A stretch of DNA of 64,000 nucleotides from Globodera rostochiensis (GCA_018350325.1 JAEVLN010000006.1:3648056-3712055), one strand, 5' to 3'; counted from the stretch's first letter, positions 25,348 through 37,323 are shown. Numbers and translations: made by a program. Notes: a model not told the origin generated them from the sequence alone.

Positions 25348-25726
25348 GGTGCTAGGTCGTTTCGTAAAAACTGCAAATTGGCGCTTTTCAAATTTCAAAG
25401 CTAACCAAATCAACCAATTTTAGTATTATTCGAAAGCTTATGAGGAGGAGAAACTATTAGCAAGCAAAAGCTAAACGATTGGCCAAACATTAATGGCCAA
25501 TTGTGGCCAAACATTAATGGCCAATTGTGGCCAAAAAAGCGTTTTAAGGCCATAATTTTTTTGAGAATTGTCCAATCGCTTCGCTTTTGCCTTTGTAAGC
25601 TTCTAGTCATTGCATGCTTTCGATTAGTATCAAAAAATGTTTGATTTGGTTAGCATTGAAACAATTATAACAAAAAGCTTTTGAAAAGCGCCCCATTTGC
25701 AGTTTTTACGAAACGCCCCAGCACGT
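25348..25726. mobile_element. Short inverted-repeat element (MITE) in the 3' flank of CLE copy 1
   Basis: Ends pair over about 45 bases: GTGCTAGGTCGTTTCGTAAA at the left and its near complement ending CCCCAGCAC at the right. The corresponding place in copy 2 (about 38240-38255) reads CCTATCTTTCTCGTTCTG without the insert, so the empty site is seen. The flanking TCTCG words suggest an imperfect 8-9 bp target duplication. Inside is a doubled GGCCAAACATTAATGGCCAA. Confidence 0.8.
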
Positions 25727-26671
25727 CTTTCTCGTTCTGAAGACCAAATATCGATGATGTTAATGTTATGATTGGAAACTATCTGATATGCGCACATTTC
25801 GAATTCTGTTTCGACTAATTTCGAACACGAGTTCAACCATTTTTATTCAAAAAATAAAACTTTTTATTGACATTTAGACTGCCTTTGTTAACTATTTTGA
25901 AGTTTTAAGATATTTTTTAGCTGCCATTTTGATTTTTGGCATTTTATTTTTGGATCAGACTTTCGGGATAATTCTATTTATCCTTAAAGCACTTTGCCGA
26001 AACAAAAAGGAATGAAAAAAACATTTTAAAAACTATTTTGTCCAATTACTGTAAATTAAATGAGGCAAAATGCAAGGAAACTGATAAAGATAAATTTTAA
26101 ATAATAAAAAATTGCATTAAAATTACATTATTAAGTATGAGTAAATGCCAGCAATCTTTCGGGCAAATATTTCTTTCTGCAATTCCTGTAATTCGGGGTT
26201 CGGGTTAGAAAATTCCAGCGTCGGGCGGTAGAAATGTTTGGAATTTTTATGAATTAAAAACAATTTTAAATTTTTAAAGTATATCATTAATTTAATAATT
26301 TCTTAAGAAAATTATAATATGAATTAATCTAAGAATACTAGGAAATTTTATTAAAAAAATTTCTATCTGACCCGATTTACTTGAATGTAATTTTCAAAAA
26401 AATTTATCACCAAAACATATGATTGTAATTTTCATTTTAAAGTAAAAATTTATCACCAAAACATATGATGCGAGCACAAAATTACTAGATTTTTAAATTA
26501 TAATATGGTGGTGCGAAGCTTGCGGCCCGAATTTTGCGGTCCCGAAACTTGCGGCCCGAATTTTGCGGCCCTAATTAAAGCAAAAAAACAATTTTTAAGG
26601 CTCTGTTTTGTCCTGATTAGAGTAGCAGCAAAGCCATTGTTGCTTCATTCTTATTTTCGACTCTCTGGTGG

Positions 26672-26679
26672 ATTTATAT
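26672..26679. other. Empty target site of the copy-1 transposon
   Basis: GTGGATTTATATGATGTCAG runs uninterrupted here. In copy 1 the same sequence is split by the element at 20927-23807, with ATTTATAT on both sides. This dates that insertion after the locus duplication, or to one copy only. Confidence 0.85.
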
Positions 26680-27399
26680 GATGTCAGAAAATTTAAAAAA
26701 AATTAGGAAATTTATCTCATATTGAAACCACACAGCATTACAATTTATTAAAAAATTGAATAAAATAATTTTGGCTAAAAGTAATAATCCGGGCTGCTAC
26801 TTTTAGGCAAATGCCTATTTTTTCTGCGAACTTGGCACAGTGAGTTAAGCACGAAAAACATGTTTTTAACTTTATTTGGAGCTTCTAGAGTGGACTTTAT
26901 AATGCCTATTTATGCCTATTTTGGGGTTTTTGTGCCTAATGCCTATTGTGCCTATTTCGACATTTTTTGTGCCTATTTCGTGCCTATTTCGGCCTTTTTG
27001 GCGACTTTTTTCAGGATTTTGAGATATTTTGCAAAAAATGCCAAAAATAAAGGCATACCTGAAGCGATTGAAAAATTGCAATTACGCAATCTCACACTCG
27101 TTGAAGGTTAGTGAAAAACCGCGCTATTAAAATTCACATTTTCAATGTTTTTTTGGACATAATACGGGTTGTGTCCGTGAAACACAAAAAGATTTTGCAA
27201 ATAATAAATAGAGACAAAGAGGATATAAAAATTGTGTCCGAAATTTGGAGGCGAATAGGAGAAGAAGTGAAGAAGAGAAACAACGGGGGTGGACAATGGG
27301 CAGCATACCGCTGCAATGAAATCAATCAATGAATGTTTTCGTGTCGAAACAAAAGACATTTAAATCCATCCAAACATCTCCCCCTTCGAATTTCATTGT

Positions 27400-27953
27400 T
27401 GACTCGGCGAGAACCGAACAGGTGGTCGCCGTCGACGTTGTGGTCTCAGGGTGTTCTGAGGTACGGGCGGACGTGGTGACGGTGGAGGGGTTTGTGCGTT
27501 TGGCCGCGGACTCGGGGTCCTTTGCCGAATAGGCGTTGCGGCCCTTGGCGAATGTTGTTCGTTGAGGACCCATTGCGAATGTTGTTCGGCTGACTTTTTT
27601 TGCCTTGTCAAAAGCCGCCTGTTGCGCTTCTCCCCACTCCCACGGAGTGTCCTTCTTCAGGAGAACATCCAATGGACCGCGCAATTCTCGCATCGCCTTA
27701 ATGAATCTACCGTAGTAGTTTAATGCGCCCAAAAATGAGCGAAGCGTGCTGAGATCAGTTGGCGGGGGCATGTCACGAATCGCCGCTGATCGAGAAGGAT
27801 GGGGGCGGACTCCTTGGTTCGAGATAATATGGACAAAAATCTAAGTTCTTTCTTCAAGAAGTGGCATTTTTCCATCTGAATTCGGAAGCCATACTCTTGA
27901 ATTTTGACAAACAATTGGCGCAATGTCGCTCTGTGCTCCGTCAAAGTACTCGA
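27400..27953 (-). pseudogene. Gypsy pol fragment, 3' of the BEL insertion
   Basis: The minus strand reads the reverse-transcriptase tail HRATLRQLF, MEKCHFLKKELRFL and, after a frameshift, TDLSTLRSFLGALNYYGRFI and PWEWGEAQQAAFDKAK, the typical link from reverse transcriptase to RNase H in gypsy elements. It then jumps to a basic tail ending RPPVRFS. The part before LTEHRA is continued at 31940-33200. Confidence 0.85.
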
Positions 27954-28306
27954 TGTTTGCAATAGAACCATTTTTTTGTTGGACTTCTTCACCCCTTTTT
28001 TTCCTTTAAGTTCTTTTCTCAATAAAGAACTTTTGTTGAAAAATTCGAAAAGGATTAAGTACATTCCCTCACCATGGGCAACTCGCCACTGTGAAATTCA
28101 AAGATTTCCCCACTTTTCCCTCCCTCCCATATCCCCAAACCTTGCCCGACTCCGCTGTCCAACGGCCATCGTTCTTTGCCCCATTCCTCGTTGATCGAAA
28201 GCGCCACCATCAACCGACCACCTGAGTTGCAACTGATGTGCCCGATGAGCTGAAAAGAACATTTGGAATCTGATCATTAATCACGGACCCCTGCTCCGCC
28301 CCCATT

Positions 28307-31300
28307 ATGTGGTATTTAAGCAGTGTTAATTTGGGGCCAGGTCAAGGCCTCGCTAAATTAGTGAAGATTAAAGAATCGGCACAGTCAGAAAATGCGATCC
28401 CGGAACAAGCCCAGGCAGGCGGTGGCAAACCACGGGCTCCGCCCATTTGGCCCCAACGAGCCCCACCACAGGGGGTTCGGGGTTTTGACCGTCCCCAAAC
28501 TCCTAACGGGTACAATGGACCGCGTCCCTCAACCGGACCGCCAAATGCTCAGCGAACAGAATCGTTGTCTGACTTGTTTGCGCGAAGGGCATGCTCCGAA
28601 CCAATGCCCGTCCCCAAAAGGGTGTCCGCGCTGTCAGGACAAACATCATTTGATCCTTTGCCCCAAACCCGTTCAATCAAAGGGACGGGTTAGTCAGGAC
28701 AAGAATTTCGTTCCTGTCCAGGAACAATCACACAGGCATCAGCCATTTCGGCTCCCACTCACAGTGAGGAGCCAAATAAATCACCGCCAGCATTTTTGAT
28801 GGTCGCGGAGGTAAGAATTTATAACCATCGGGATCCCACCGAACCGGTTAAAGTACCGGTGTTCTTTGACACGGGGAGCCAAACCAGCTTCATCACAGCC
28901 GGTTTGGTTCAAGCAATCAGTCCCCGGAAGGTGTCATCAGAGCAATTGGAGGTTTCCGGATTCATCGGTACCGGGAATCCAGCCCCAAGGCGATTCAACT
29001 CGCCAAGATTCTCCGTTTTGCTCGAACGCGAAGACGGGGGATGGGAAGAGACGGTCCTCAATCGGACGGACCGTTCTACCCCACCATTAGAGTGTCTCAC
29101 CGGGGCTATCTCGAACTCCCCACCCCGTGACGTTCCCTCAGCGCAATGTTTAAAACCTAAAGTACTCATTGGCGTACGAGAATTTTGGAAGTTCGTTATT
29201 GGTATGAACGAAGTTCAGCCCGGGTTATACCGGTCGATACCATCTTCGGACCGGTTTATGGGGGAGAGGACCGACAACCGGGTCTGATATCCTCCCTCCG
29301 ATCTCTGAAAATTTGTGGGGCAATCGCAACCCATTCCTCAGAAATGCACAAAACCCAAGGAGAAGAAGTTGCCAACTTCTGGTCACTTGAATCCTTGGGC
29401 ATCAATGATCGGCCCGAACAGGACGACGATCAGCTGGCTCTGGTAATGTTTAAAAAAGATATCCATATCGATCCGCAAGGACGATTCGAGGTTAGTTGGC
29501 CATGGAAGCTCCCCGGAGAGTTCCCACCCGACAATTTCAATCTCGCCTTTTCTCGACTCAACTCCCAGCTGCGGAAATTGAAGGAAAATCCGGAGCATTT
29601 CGAAAGTTGTCTCACCATACTTAACGAACAACTAGAAAAGGGGATAATCGAACCCGCCAATCGAACGGGTCTCCCCGAACATTTCCTACCCCACCATTTG
29701 GTGTTCGGGAAAAAACTTCGGATGGTTTTTGACGCCTCCTCGGGCGTAAAGGGGGGAAAATCATTGAATGACCTCCTACTAGCCGGTTCCAATTTAATGC
29801 CGGAATTGGCTGGAACTCTTTTGCAGTTCCGGTCCACCAATTTTCCATTCTACCCGCCTCCACACCAGAAGAGGCACGTCAGAAAGCGGTAGAAGCGCAA
29901 GCAATCTTTGCCTCGGTCAAAATGAATTTGAGCGAATTCATATGCCATAAACCGGGAATACTCGATTCCCTCCCACCGGAAAAACTTCTGGACGACAAAC
30001 AGCCTTCCGTCCTCGGAACTAGCTGGAATCTGGAAAAAGATGAAATAATTCTTAAATTTCCCGACGCCCGCGCACCCTGTGTTCTTGCTCCAAACTCCAT
30101 TTCCAAGATTTATGGAAAACCTCCTTAGGTTGGGACCAACCGATCCCCGAGACCGAAGGAAACCGTTGGATTCAATGGTTAAGCAATTGGAGCGAAAAAT
30201 CTATCTACATCCCGAGGCTAACCCCAACGGAAAATGTTGAAAATATACAGCTGCACATATTCACAGACGCTTCAGTCAATGCATTCGCCACGGCCATATA
30301 CTTGCGTTCGGAGACGGCGTCCAAAGGCACCTCCTGCCTCATCTACGCCAAATCCCGTCTTAGACCTAAAAAGATGGGAGTCAAAGAGGATGGGCTTACC
30401 ATCCCCAAACTAGAATTGCTAGGCCTCCTAATCGGGGTTAGAGCTATGAAATTCGTAAAACAAGTTTTTACCGAGAATTCAACTCGGCCTTCGTTTGGTG
30501 CGATTCACAAATCGTGCTTTCCTGGCTCACGTCTACGGAACCTAAACCGATATTCGTCTCCAACCGGATGAACGAAATTCGGCAAAATCGGGACGTCACA
30601 TTCCGATATGTGCGATCCCAGGATAATCCCGCGGACCTAGCAGAGTCGACAGTACTCTGATTCATTTCTTGTCCGAATTCTGGTGCCGACACGCTCGGCG
30701 TACAGTAAAGACGATCCTGAAGGAATGTAAGGTATGTCAGCGGGACAAATCGTTAAAATATCGACTACCCTGCATGCCGCCCTTACCAAATTCCCGAACC
30801 CAACGTTAAAACCCGTTCGAAAATACTGGGTTGGACTATCTGGGACCTACTCTTTTTAAAATCGCACAGGGGGCTCCCCAAAAGGCATGGGTTGTACTAT
30901 TCACATGCTTGAGCTGCCGCGCAGTTCATTTAGAGTTGGTCTCCAGCCTAAACACCGAAGATATTATTTTGGCATTCCGCCGTTTTACGGCCCGCCGAGG
31001 AATACCCAAATCACTCTGTCTGATAATGGGTCCCAATTTGTACTGGCTAAAGCCGTATTCAACCAGCATCCCGACCTGACAATGGACTGGAAAATGATCC
31101 CCAGTTTCAGCCCTTGGTCAGGGGGAGTATACGAGCGGTTAAACGCGCTCATCAAAAACTGCTTTCGCCGAGTTTTGGGCAGAAAGCTTCTCCGATGGGA
31201 GGAATTATACACATTCCTTTCGGCATTTGAGGCCACGATAAATTCACGGCCAATTACTTTCGTCTCGGACGAACCGGATGTCCCTTTGGCCATCCGACCC

Positions 31301-31708
31301 ATAGACTTGCTCTTACCACAAGCCCAAATCACTTTGGATGCTCCAAATGAGGAAGACCCAATCTTTAAACCATCGTCCTCGGACAAACTTGCCCAACGGT
31401 GGTGGGCCACCCACAAAGCCATCGACGACTTTTGGAAGAGATGGTCCCGAGAATACCTAATACTCTTAAGAGAGAGACGGCAATTCCATCACAAGGGACC
31501 GAAATCGGCTTTAGACCTTTCTCCCAAAATTGGGCAGACTGTTCTCGTCGAAATGGAGGACCATCCTAAAAATACTTGGCCAATGGCCAAGATCCTAACG
31601 TTAGATGGGACGCCGGGCCACACCAGGAGCGTCCAACTTCAAATGCCTAACTGGCGAACCTGGACCCAACCCATTAACCGGTTGATTCCATTGGAAGCAG
31701 CCCTATAA
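28307..31708 (+). pseudogene. BEL/Pao gag-pol, internally deleted and frameshifted
   Basis: In order: a zinc knuckle region (CLTCLREGHAPNQCP, CPRCQDKHHLILCP, about 28560-28670); an aspartic protease with FFDTGSQTSFI (28860-28895); an N-terminal reverse transcriptase (KGIIEPANR, LRMVFDASSG to about 29830), after which the catalytic YxDD part is deleted; RNase H-type residues (HIFTDASVNAFA, 30255) with PKLELLG; WCDSQIVLSWL; an integrase with CKVCQRDKSL, LDYLGP, LSDNGSQF and SPWSGGVYERL (30720-31150); and the BEL-type C-terminal domain ending near RLIPLEAAL. Several frame changes and stops make it non-functional. Confidence 0.9.
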
Positions 31709-31709
31709 C

Positions 31710-31939
31710 CAGAAAGGCCAGTAGAGCCCCCTGGGGAAGAGCCGAGAGAAATGCCATCCGAGCAGAATAATCCCAGAAAAATAAGGTGGGCCCTTCAACC
31801 ACCGACTCAATCACTCACTCTGATCATCAGCCTGGTACTTATCAGCCTCCTCTGCATTCCTAGCAGTGAAGGAATATCACCGCACCAATTGACGTGTGAA
31901 TTGGATAGAGTTGTTGTTACAGCACCTGCAAAAACAACA
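31710..31939 (+). pseudogene. Start of a BEL-associated glycoprotein frame, truncated
   Basis: An ATG at 31751 opens a frame with a hydrophobic segment (LTLIISLVLISLLCIP) and then a Cys, resembling a signal sequence of an envelope-like protein downstream of BEL integrase. It ends at the element boundary after about 63 codons. Only the beginning is present. Confidence 0.4.
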
Positions 31940-31944
31940 CTCGA

Positions 31945-33414
31945 TGCGATGATCACATCATCGAGGTACGCGAAAACGCCCGGCAGACGAGCGATCATTT
32001 GGTCCATCACCTTTTGAAAAATTGAGGGAGCGGATTTAACCCCAAAAGGAAGCCGCTGGTATGCGAAGAGTCCTCGATGAGTGTTGATGCCAACAAGGGA
32101 CTTCGAACTTTCATCGAGTTCCATCTGCAAATAAGCATCGCGCAAGTCCAGCTGCGAGAAATTTTGGACCCTCGCAGGGCGTGGAAAATATCATCAGTTC
32201 GGGGAAGAGGGTGCCTGTTTAACTCCAGCGCCTCATTTAACCCCGTAGAAAATCAATGCAAATTCTCACTGCACCGCTTTTCTTCCGGACCGCAAGTACC
32301 GGAGCTGCCAACGGGAAAAATCGACCGGCTTGATCGCTCCGATTTCCAGTAGTCGGTCCAATTCCTTGTCCACGACCTCCAAAACTCCATGTGGCACCGG
32401 ACGGGCTTTGCAAAACACGGGCTTCGCCTGCGATTTGAGGTGCAGAGCTGCTTTTGTCTTCGTACAATGACCGAGACCGGGCTGAAAAACGCTGGGAAAA
32501 GAAGTTTTCATTTGCTCCGCCAATTTGGGCGGGTCGTCTGTGGGTTGCAGAATGGCGAAGGACGGCTGGTGCTTGTGGGAAGAGAAGGATCGTGGCAATG
32601 GCCAGTTGGGTGGCCTGCTCGAACGGGACAATCCAGTCCAATCCCATAATGCTGGGTGCTTTGGTCTTCGTCACTGAACATTCAAGGTTTAATTCCACAT
32701 GCCTGAACTTAACCTTGCACTCAAAGCTTCCCAACAACCTCAGTTTATGACCAGAAAAAGATACCACCAATTTACCTGCTTTTTGAAATGCCGGACTACC
32801 CAAACTTTCCCAAACTGAATGTTGGAGAATTGTCAAATGAGAACAAGAGAGCTTGATGAATCGCCCATTCACTTGAAGGGGCACCATGATCCATTCTCTA
32901 CTCGGGTGTACCACACTGAACGTGGAGACGACGGCATGGGACTGCATTCGGGGCTGAAAATTGGGGCCACGGGACGGACAAACGGGTTGTATGTGGCCAG
33001 TTTGGCCGCAACGACGACATTGGACTCCAGCCGGATAGGAACAGTCCGATGTAAAGTGTCTTCCTCCGCAACGCGGACACTTCCGGTCGTCCGTTCTCGA
33101 AGGCCTGTCGCTTTGCCTGTCATTTTTCTGTCCAAACCCTTTATTCCCATTAGATTTTCCCGAATTTGCCAAAAATTTGTGCCTGAAGTTTGCCGAAAAT
33201 TTGTACCCGAATTTTGCCGTAAATTCGTATTTTGTGGCGGCTTCTTAACTCTCCCGTCTCCTAACTTTTGAGGCCTACTCTGAATGGCATGCACTTGTCC
33301 TGGGTTTCCAAGTGCGGCCGATGAGCTTTGCAGAGCCAGAATTGTGTTGTGTTCACAACAAAATTTATTGACCAAATCCAGCAAATAGAAATACAAAAGA
33401 GAATTTGATCGCAA
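31945..33414 (-). pseudogene. Gypsy gag-protease-reverse transcriptase fragment
   Basis: On the minus strand two zinc knuckles are seen (CPRCGGRHFTSDC, CRRCGQTGHIQPVC, about 33075-32990), then a protease-like stretch ending SIMGLDWI without a clear DTG, then reverse-transcriptase pieces: LAVRKKSGAVRICIDFL (about 32290), DAYLQMELDE, LPFGVKSAPSIFQKVMD and the catalytic FAYLDDVIIAS (about 31980-31947). At least two frameshifts separate them. The frame stops at the BEL insertion. Confidence 0.88.
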
Positions 33415-33955
33415 AATTTATTGAGGCGGATCGAATGGGATTTTTCGGTGGGAGAGAGGATGTATTTGATGCTCAGTCGTTAGTTGAGTTGTTCTTCTTT
33501 GGGATGGGATGCTGGAGATGGTGCCGATGAGGCCAAAGCTGCTCCCTTTTATACGGCTTGGACTCAGCGAGACGGGCGGGTGGTCCAATTTGAGCGGGTG
33601 GTCCAATTTCACATCCATTTCGTTATTTTTCCCATTTTCCAATTATTTTTCCTTTACATTTTCATTAATTTCCACATTTTCGTAAACAATTTTTATTTGA
33701 AACCTTTCCGTTCCATTTATCATTATTATTCCTAACATAAAAAATAGATTTATTCCATCATTTTTATTGGTTTGCTGCGGAAGCGATTTATTAGTTTTGT
33801 TTATTCACAATTTTTTTTGATGACGATTTAATTTCTTTTTATTTCATATATTTTCTCTTTTGTTATTTTAGCATTTTATTTTATTGATTTTACTTTAATT
33901 TTTAGTTTTTATTTTATTCTTAATTATTTTATCCTTTTTCGCGGTCTTCGCGACA
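33345..33955 (-). repeat. Candidate 5' LTR with TATA box and poly(A) signals
   Basis: The minus strand starts TGTCGCGAAGACCGCG and ends near GTGAACACAACA. It has a clear TATA box (GTATAAAAGGGAG, about 33554-33542) and two CAATAAATTTT signals close to its end, before the gag frame. This order fits an LTR promoter and terminator. No matching 3' copy was found in the window. Confidence 0.55.
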
Positions 33956-34039
33956 CTCCCGAGGCCTGAATATTTTTTCTTATTCTTTTTTCTTAACAAG
34001 CATAGTCTAATTAGTATTGGCCATAAAATAGGCAATAAA

Positions 34040-36483
34040 AAAATTAATAATACGCAAGTAAATAAAAGGCGCCACTACAACTCGCCTATGTAACATTTCG
34101 CCTACACAGCCAAAAGGCAACATTTCGCCTACAAAGCCAAAAAGCAACACTTCGCCTACACAACATTTCGCCTATTTACATTTTGCCTACACAGCCAATA
34201 GGCAACATTTCGCCTACAGGGTTAAAATGTTACATTTCGCCTACCCAGTCAAAAAGCAACATTTCGCCTACAAATTTAAAAAATTTTTTTTTTTTTAAAT
34301 TTTCTTTGACAAACGATTAAACATTTTGTAATGCGCAAAAGAATTAAAGTTTCAATTTTATTAACTCTGGCAACAAAGAAATGATACTAAATGAATAATT
34401 GAATAGATTTTGTCAATAGAATTGATCTCTCATCTAGGCACCTCTGTTGTTTTTGCGAAACTGGGCATTTACCATCTTAACATTTGTCGAAGTGCTCAAA
34501 AACCTCGCAGGTGACGTCCTTCCTTGCTTGGCCGAAAATTTTTGAAGCTTTGCGCTTGGCTCTTCTTGGATCTTCCTTTTCAGACCCATTTTTTTCAAAA
34601 TTCATTTTCCTTTATCTACTAGTATAAATAATTAGGTATACGTCTGTGAAGATGGATTTTACAATGCTTTTGCTTTTGATCTAGCCAAATAAGCCTTAAA
34701 TTTGTCAAAGGAAATGTTAAAAATTGAATTTTTAAAATTTGTAGGCGAAAGGTTGCTTTTTGACTGTGTAGGCGAAATGTTGCGTAGGCGAGTTGTAACA
34801 TTTTAACCTTGTAGGCGAAATGTTGCGTAGGCGAGTTGTAACATTTTAACCTTGTAGGCGAAATGTTGCGTAGGCGAGTTGTAACATTTTAACCTTGTAG
34901 GCGAAATGTTGCGTAGGCGAGTTGTAACATTTTAACCTTGTAGGCGAAATGTTGCCTTTTGGCTTTGTAGGCGAAATGTTGCGTAGGCGAAATGTTGCGT
35001 AGGCGAAATGTTACATAGGCGAGTTGTACAGCAGCGAAATAAAATTGCTAAGATTATCATAATAAGCCAAAAATTGGTTTTGAATATTTGAATCAAATAA
35101 TTTCCGAATTCTTTGATTTTATTTATTATTTCGTCAAACGCTGTTTCTTCTGTTGGGGTTTGGTTAGTGTTGTTGGAATTTTTCTTTTCTTCAGTTTGTT
35201 GTGCAACATACACTAATTTTCCTTTTATTTCAACATTGCTGTCTCCTCCTGGACAGGACACAGAACAATTTTCATTAACATCTTCTATATTAAGGTTAAT
35301 TGAATTGTTTTTTCTTCATTTTTTATATCACAGTTGACGTCAACTGTCTGACTTGGGCATTTTACTTTTGCTAATGCTGTTCCGAAGGGTGGTACATTTG
35401 AAAGTCCAATCGGCGCCTTTACAGGCATAACATCCCTTCAACGATTTTGATTCGATTGCACAACTACTTTTATCATAAAAGGGTTCCGTTTTGTATCCTT
35501 TAAGAGTAATTTGTAATTGTAGGGCAGAAGTTTGCTGTAGTTTGCTTTAAGCCTATTATTTTCATATGATATGTGACTTCCTTTAAAGTCGGTGGGTAAT
35601 TTTTGATTCTGTCTGCTAAACATTTCTGGTAGAGGGTCCTTGGTACATTCGCAATGTACTTCATTGTCTCCGCCATTGCATTGGCATGCTTCTGGTGGGA
35701 GTTTACAGTTAAAATTAGTTGCTGATGTTTCGTCTGGACATCGGATACTATTTCTCAACAATTCTTCATTATCAACAATAACAGTGTTGTTATTTTTTTA
35801 TTTATTATAAATTTTGATCCAAAAATGGGGGTTGGTGGAATGCTTGTGGTAATTAGGGTGACATCCATGGATGTGTCAGGGTATAGAGTTCCGGGAGATA
35901 AAAGCATGAAGCTTGAAATTGTTCCTTCATCGATTTTCAAGTACAGCTCGATTGGCCATTGATTACATTTTATGACTTCATAATAATCGTTTCCTATTTC
36001 TTCCATGTAAGTCCTATAGAACAAACAACCATCAGTTGCAATAAAGCATTGACAGTGCCATCCTCCACATGAGGGTACACAGTATGAATATCCGGGTTTG
36101 TTGTTTGTCTTTTCGGATGTTTCAGGGTTTTTTTGATCAGAATTAAGTCTTTCACAAGTTGTTCCTTTACAACTTCCCGTACTTGGACATCGTTTGACTG
36201 ATTCGGATGCAATTTCATAATTTCTGATAAAGTATTCAGTTTGTTTTTCACAGATTACTGATAAGTCGACAATAGTGATTTCCAATGTTTTAACAGTGGT
36301 GTTTCGTGTTTTATCATCTAGCTTAAGGCAAGTTATGTGTTCGGGTTTGATGAAAATTACTGTCGTTTGATCAAAGGTGCATTCGATTTTTCCATGTTCG
36401 TCACGAGGACAATTACTTGATTCAGCAATTAAATTTGTCACTTCGTCACAGCAATTAACGAATTTTATGAATGTTAATGACAT
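34040..36483 (-). pseudogene. Envelope-like glycoprotein gene of a retroelement, broken
   Basis: A Cys-rich protein is read on the minus strand from an ATG at 36483, with a frame change near 35760, another near 35400, and a foldback element inserted within the last codons. Visible are a Cys-rich segment with CxC...GCLFYR, a GCYAC motif, a later CPGG segment and, near the end, a hydrophobic segment (FWLIMIILAILF) as membrane anchor. Cys spacing and order suggest the class II, phlebovirus-like Gc glycoproteins found with some nematode LTR elements. It lies upstream of the gypsy fragment, so it does not belong to that copy in normal order. It is non-functional as it stands. Confidence 0.6.
34079..35026. 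mobile_element. Foldback element with tandem-repeat arms, TA target
   Basis: TA dinucleotides at 34077 and 35027 flank inverted ends CAACTCGCCTATG. Each arm is built of tandem GTAGGCGAAATGTTGC units (left arm to about 34275, right arm 34740-35026, where a 43-base unit recurs four times). The arms are in opposite orientation around a 460-base AT-rich centre. It has split the C-terminus of the glycoprotein-like gene on the minus strand, whose frame can be followed on both sides. Confidence 0.85.
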
Positions 36484-37241
36484 AACTAATATGAGTATAA
36501 CTTTAGTTTTGGGTTTAAATGTTTTGATTTTTGTGTATTGTTTACTCTTAGCTTTTACGTTGCAACAACAAATTTTCTTAGTACTCTATTTTAAAATTGG
36601 ATTTGGTGCTCGAAAATGTAGTCGGTTGGGGAAAGCTTACCCAAAACTAACCGAACCGAAGTAATAAGAGCAATAAAAATTTTTATATGCAAATTACGGC
36701 TTTTAGAGAAAATTTTTGAAAATAAGCCGAATTTTAAAAATTTTCATTTTTTTTGGTGGCAGAATTTTTTGTCGCAAAAAAGTCTATTTTTAGGGGTGCA
36801 TTTTTTTAATTTTGAAAATAAAAACACTATTTATGGCATTTATACGCTGTTCCGAGTGCGAAAAAAATGGATTTCCATATAAATCGTGGCCCTAATAATA
36901 AGACAATCGGATGCGCTTTACGCCGGAAAATATCGAAACATTTATGATTATAACTGCAAAAAAGCAGAAATGATCGCTTATTTTTTCTTTTTCTTTTTTG
37001 TTAAAACGTTCTGTAAAAAAATTTATTTGCCTATTTTTGTGCCTATTTGAGGATTGTTGTGCCTATTTCATGCCTATTTTAGAACTTTTTTGTGCCTATT
37101 TAGGCGCCTATTTTGCAATTTTTTGTGCCTAAAAGTAGCAGCCCTGGTAATAATTACCTTTTGTGCAAAAATATTAATATTGACTAATTTTTTTTTACAA
37201 ACATATTAATATTGACTAAAAAAATTGATTTTAATAACGAC

Positions 37242-37249
37242 TATAGATA
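37242..37249 (+). promoter_or_regulatory. Altered TATA box of CLE gene copy 2
   Basis: TATAGATA stands where copy 1 has TATAAATA, about 75 bases before the ATG. Whether it still works is unknown. Confidence 0.35.
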
Positions 37250-37323
37250 TTACTTATGGAGCAACAAAAATCGTCATATTTCCCATCAAATTCAAATAAA
37301 ACAATCGCTCCAATAAAGTAAAT

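Larger units (their letters stand above)
20200..26030 (+). repeat. CLE locus duplication, copy 1
   Basis: Sequence before, across and after the CLE gene is repeated in the same orientation at about 26440-38560. Matching points are ATCACCAAAAC..ATGATGCGA (20211 and 26406/26448), GTGGATTTATAT (20915 and 26668), the whole CLE gene, and GGGATAATTCTATTTATCC (about 25967 and 38513). Copy 1 differs by a transposon at 20927-23807 and an inverted-repeat element at about 25348-25726. Confidence 0.75.
27954..31939 (+). mobile_element. BEL/Pao retroelement inserted in gypsy, CTCGA target duplication
   Basis: The 5-bp duplication CTCGA is at 27949-27953 and 31940-31944, and the insert starts TG and ends CA as for an LTR element. 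Removing it rejoins the gypsy reverse transcriptase in frame at the position after the YLDD motif. The insert is 3,986 bases. Its first ~120 bases contain AATAAAG and could be an LTR, but no matching repeat is seen at the 3' end. It is therefore a one-ended or rearranged copy. Confidence 0.85.
27146..33955 (-). mobile_element. Gypsy-type LTR retroelement, degenerate and interrupted
   Basis: On the minus strand the order is a candidate 5' LTR (33955-33345), a gag with paired CCHC zinc knuckles, a protease-like region, reverse transcriptase, and a polypurine tract near 27380 (GAAGGGGGAGATGT) followed by a TG...CA segment (27378-27146) that could be a 3' LTR. The two candidate LTRs do not resemble each other, so they may belong to different elements. 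RNase H and integrase are missing between about 27600 and 27400. A BEL/Pao element sits inside the reverse transcriptase. Confidence 0.7.
26789..37146. mobile_element. hAT-like element with GTAATAAT duplication, split by retroelements
   Basis: Perfect 8-bp repeats GTAATAAT occur at 26781-26788 and 37147-37154. Ends are CCGGGCTGCTACTTTTAGGC and the complement of CAGGGCTGCTACTTTTAGGC. The left part (to about 27145) and right part (from about 36900) match the contiguous element at 1-511, with TGCCTATTT words in both. Everything between them is later insertion. The right end stands only 177 bases before the ATG of CLE copy 2, so nearly all upstream sequence of that gene is transposon. Confidence 0.88.

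Noticed and set aside
26860..27111. Frame with repeated YAYF residues, also at 176-451
   Set aside because: It arises from the TGCCTATTT iterations of the hAT-like element and is not a gene.
34740..35030. CRISPR-like or satellite array
   Set aside because: The units form the arm of a foldback element; the opposite arm is inverted at 34079-34275 and TA flanks both ends.
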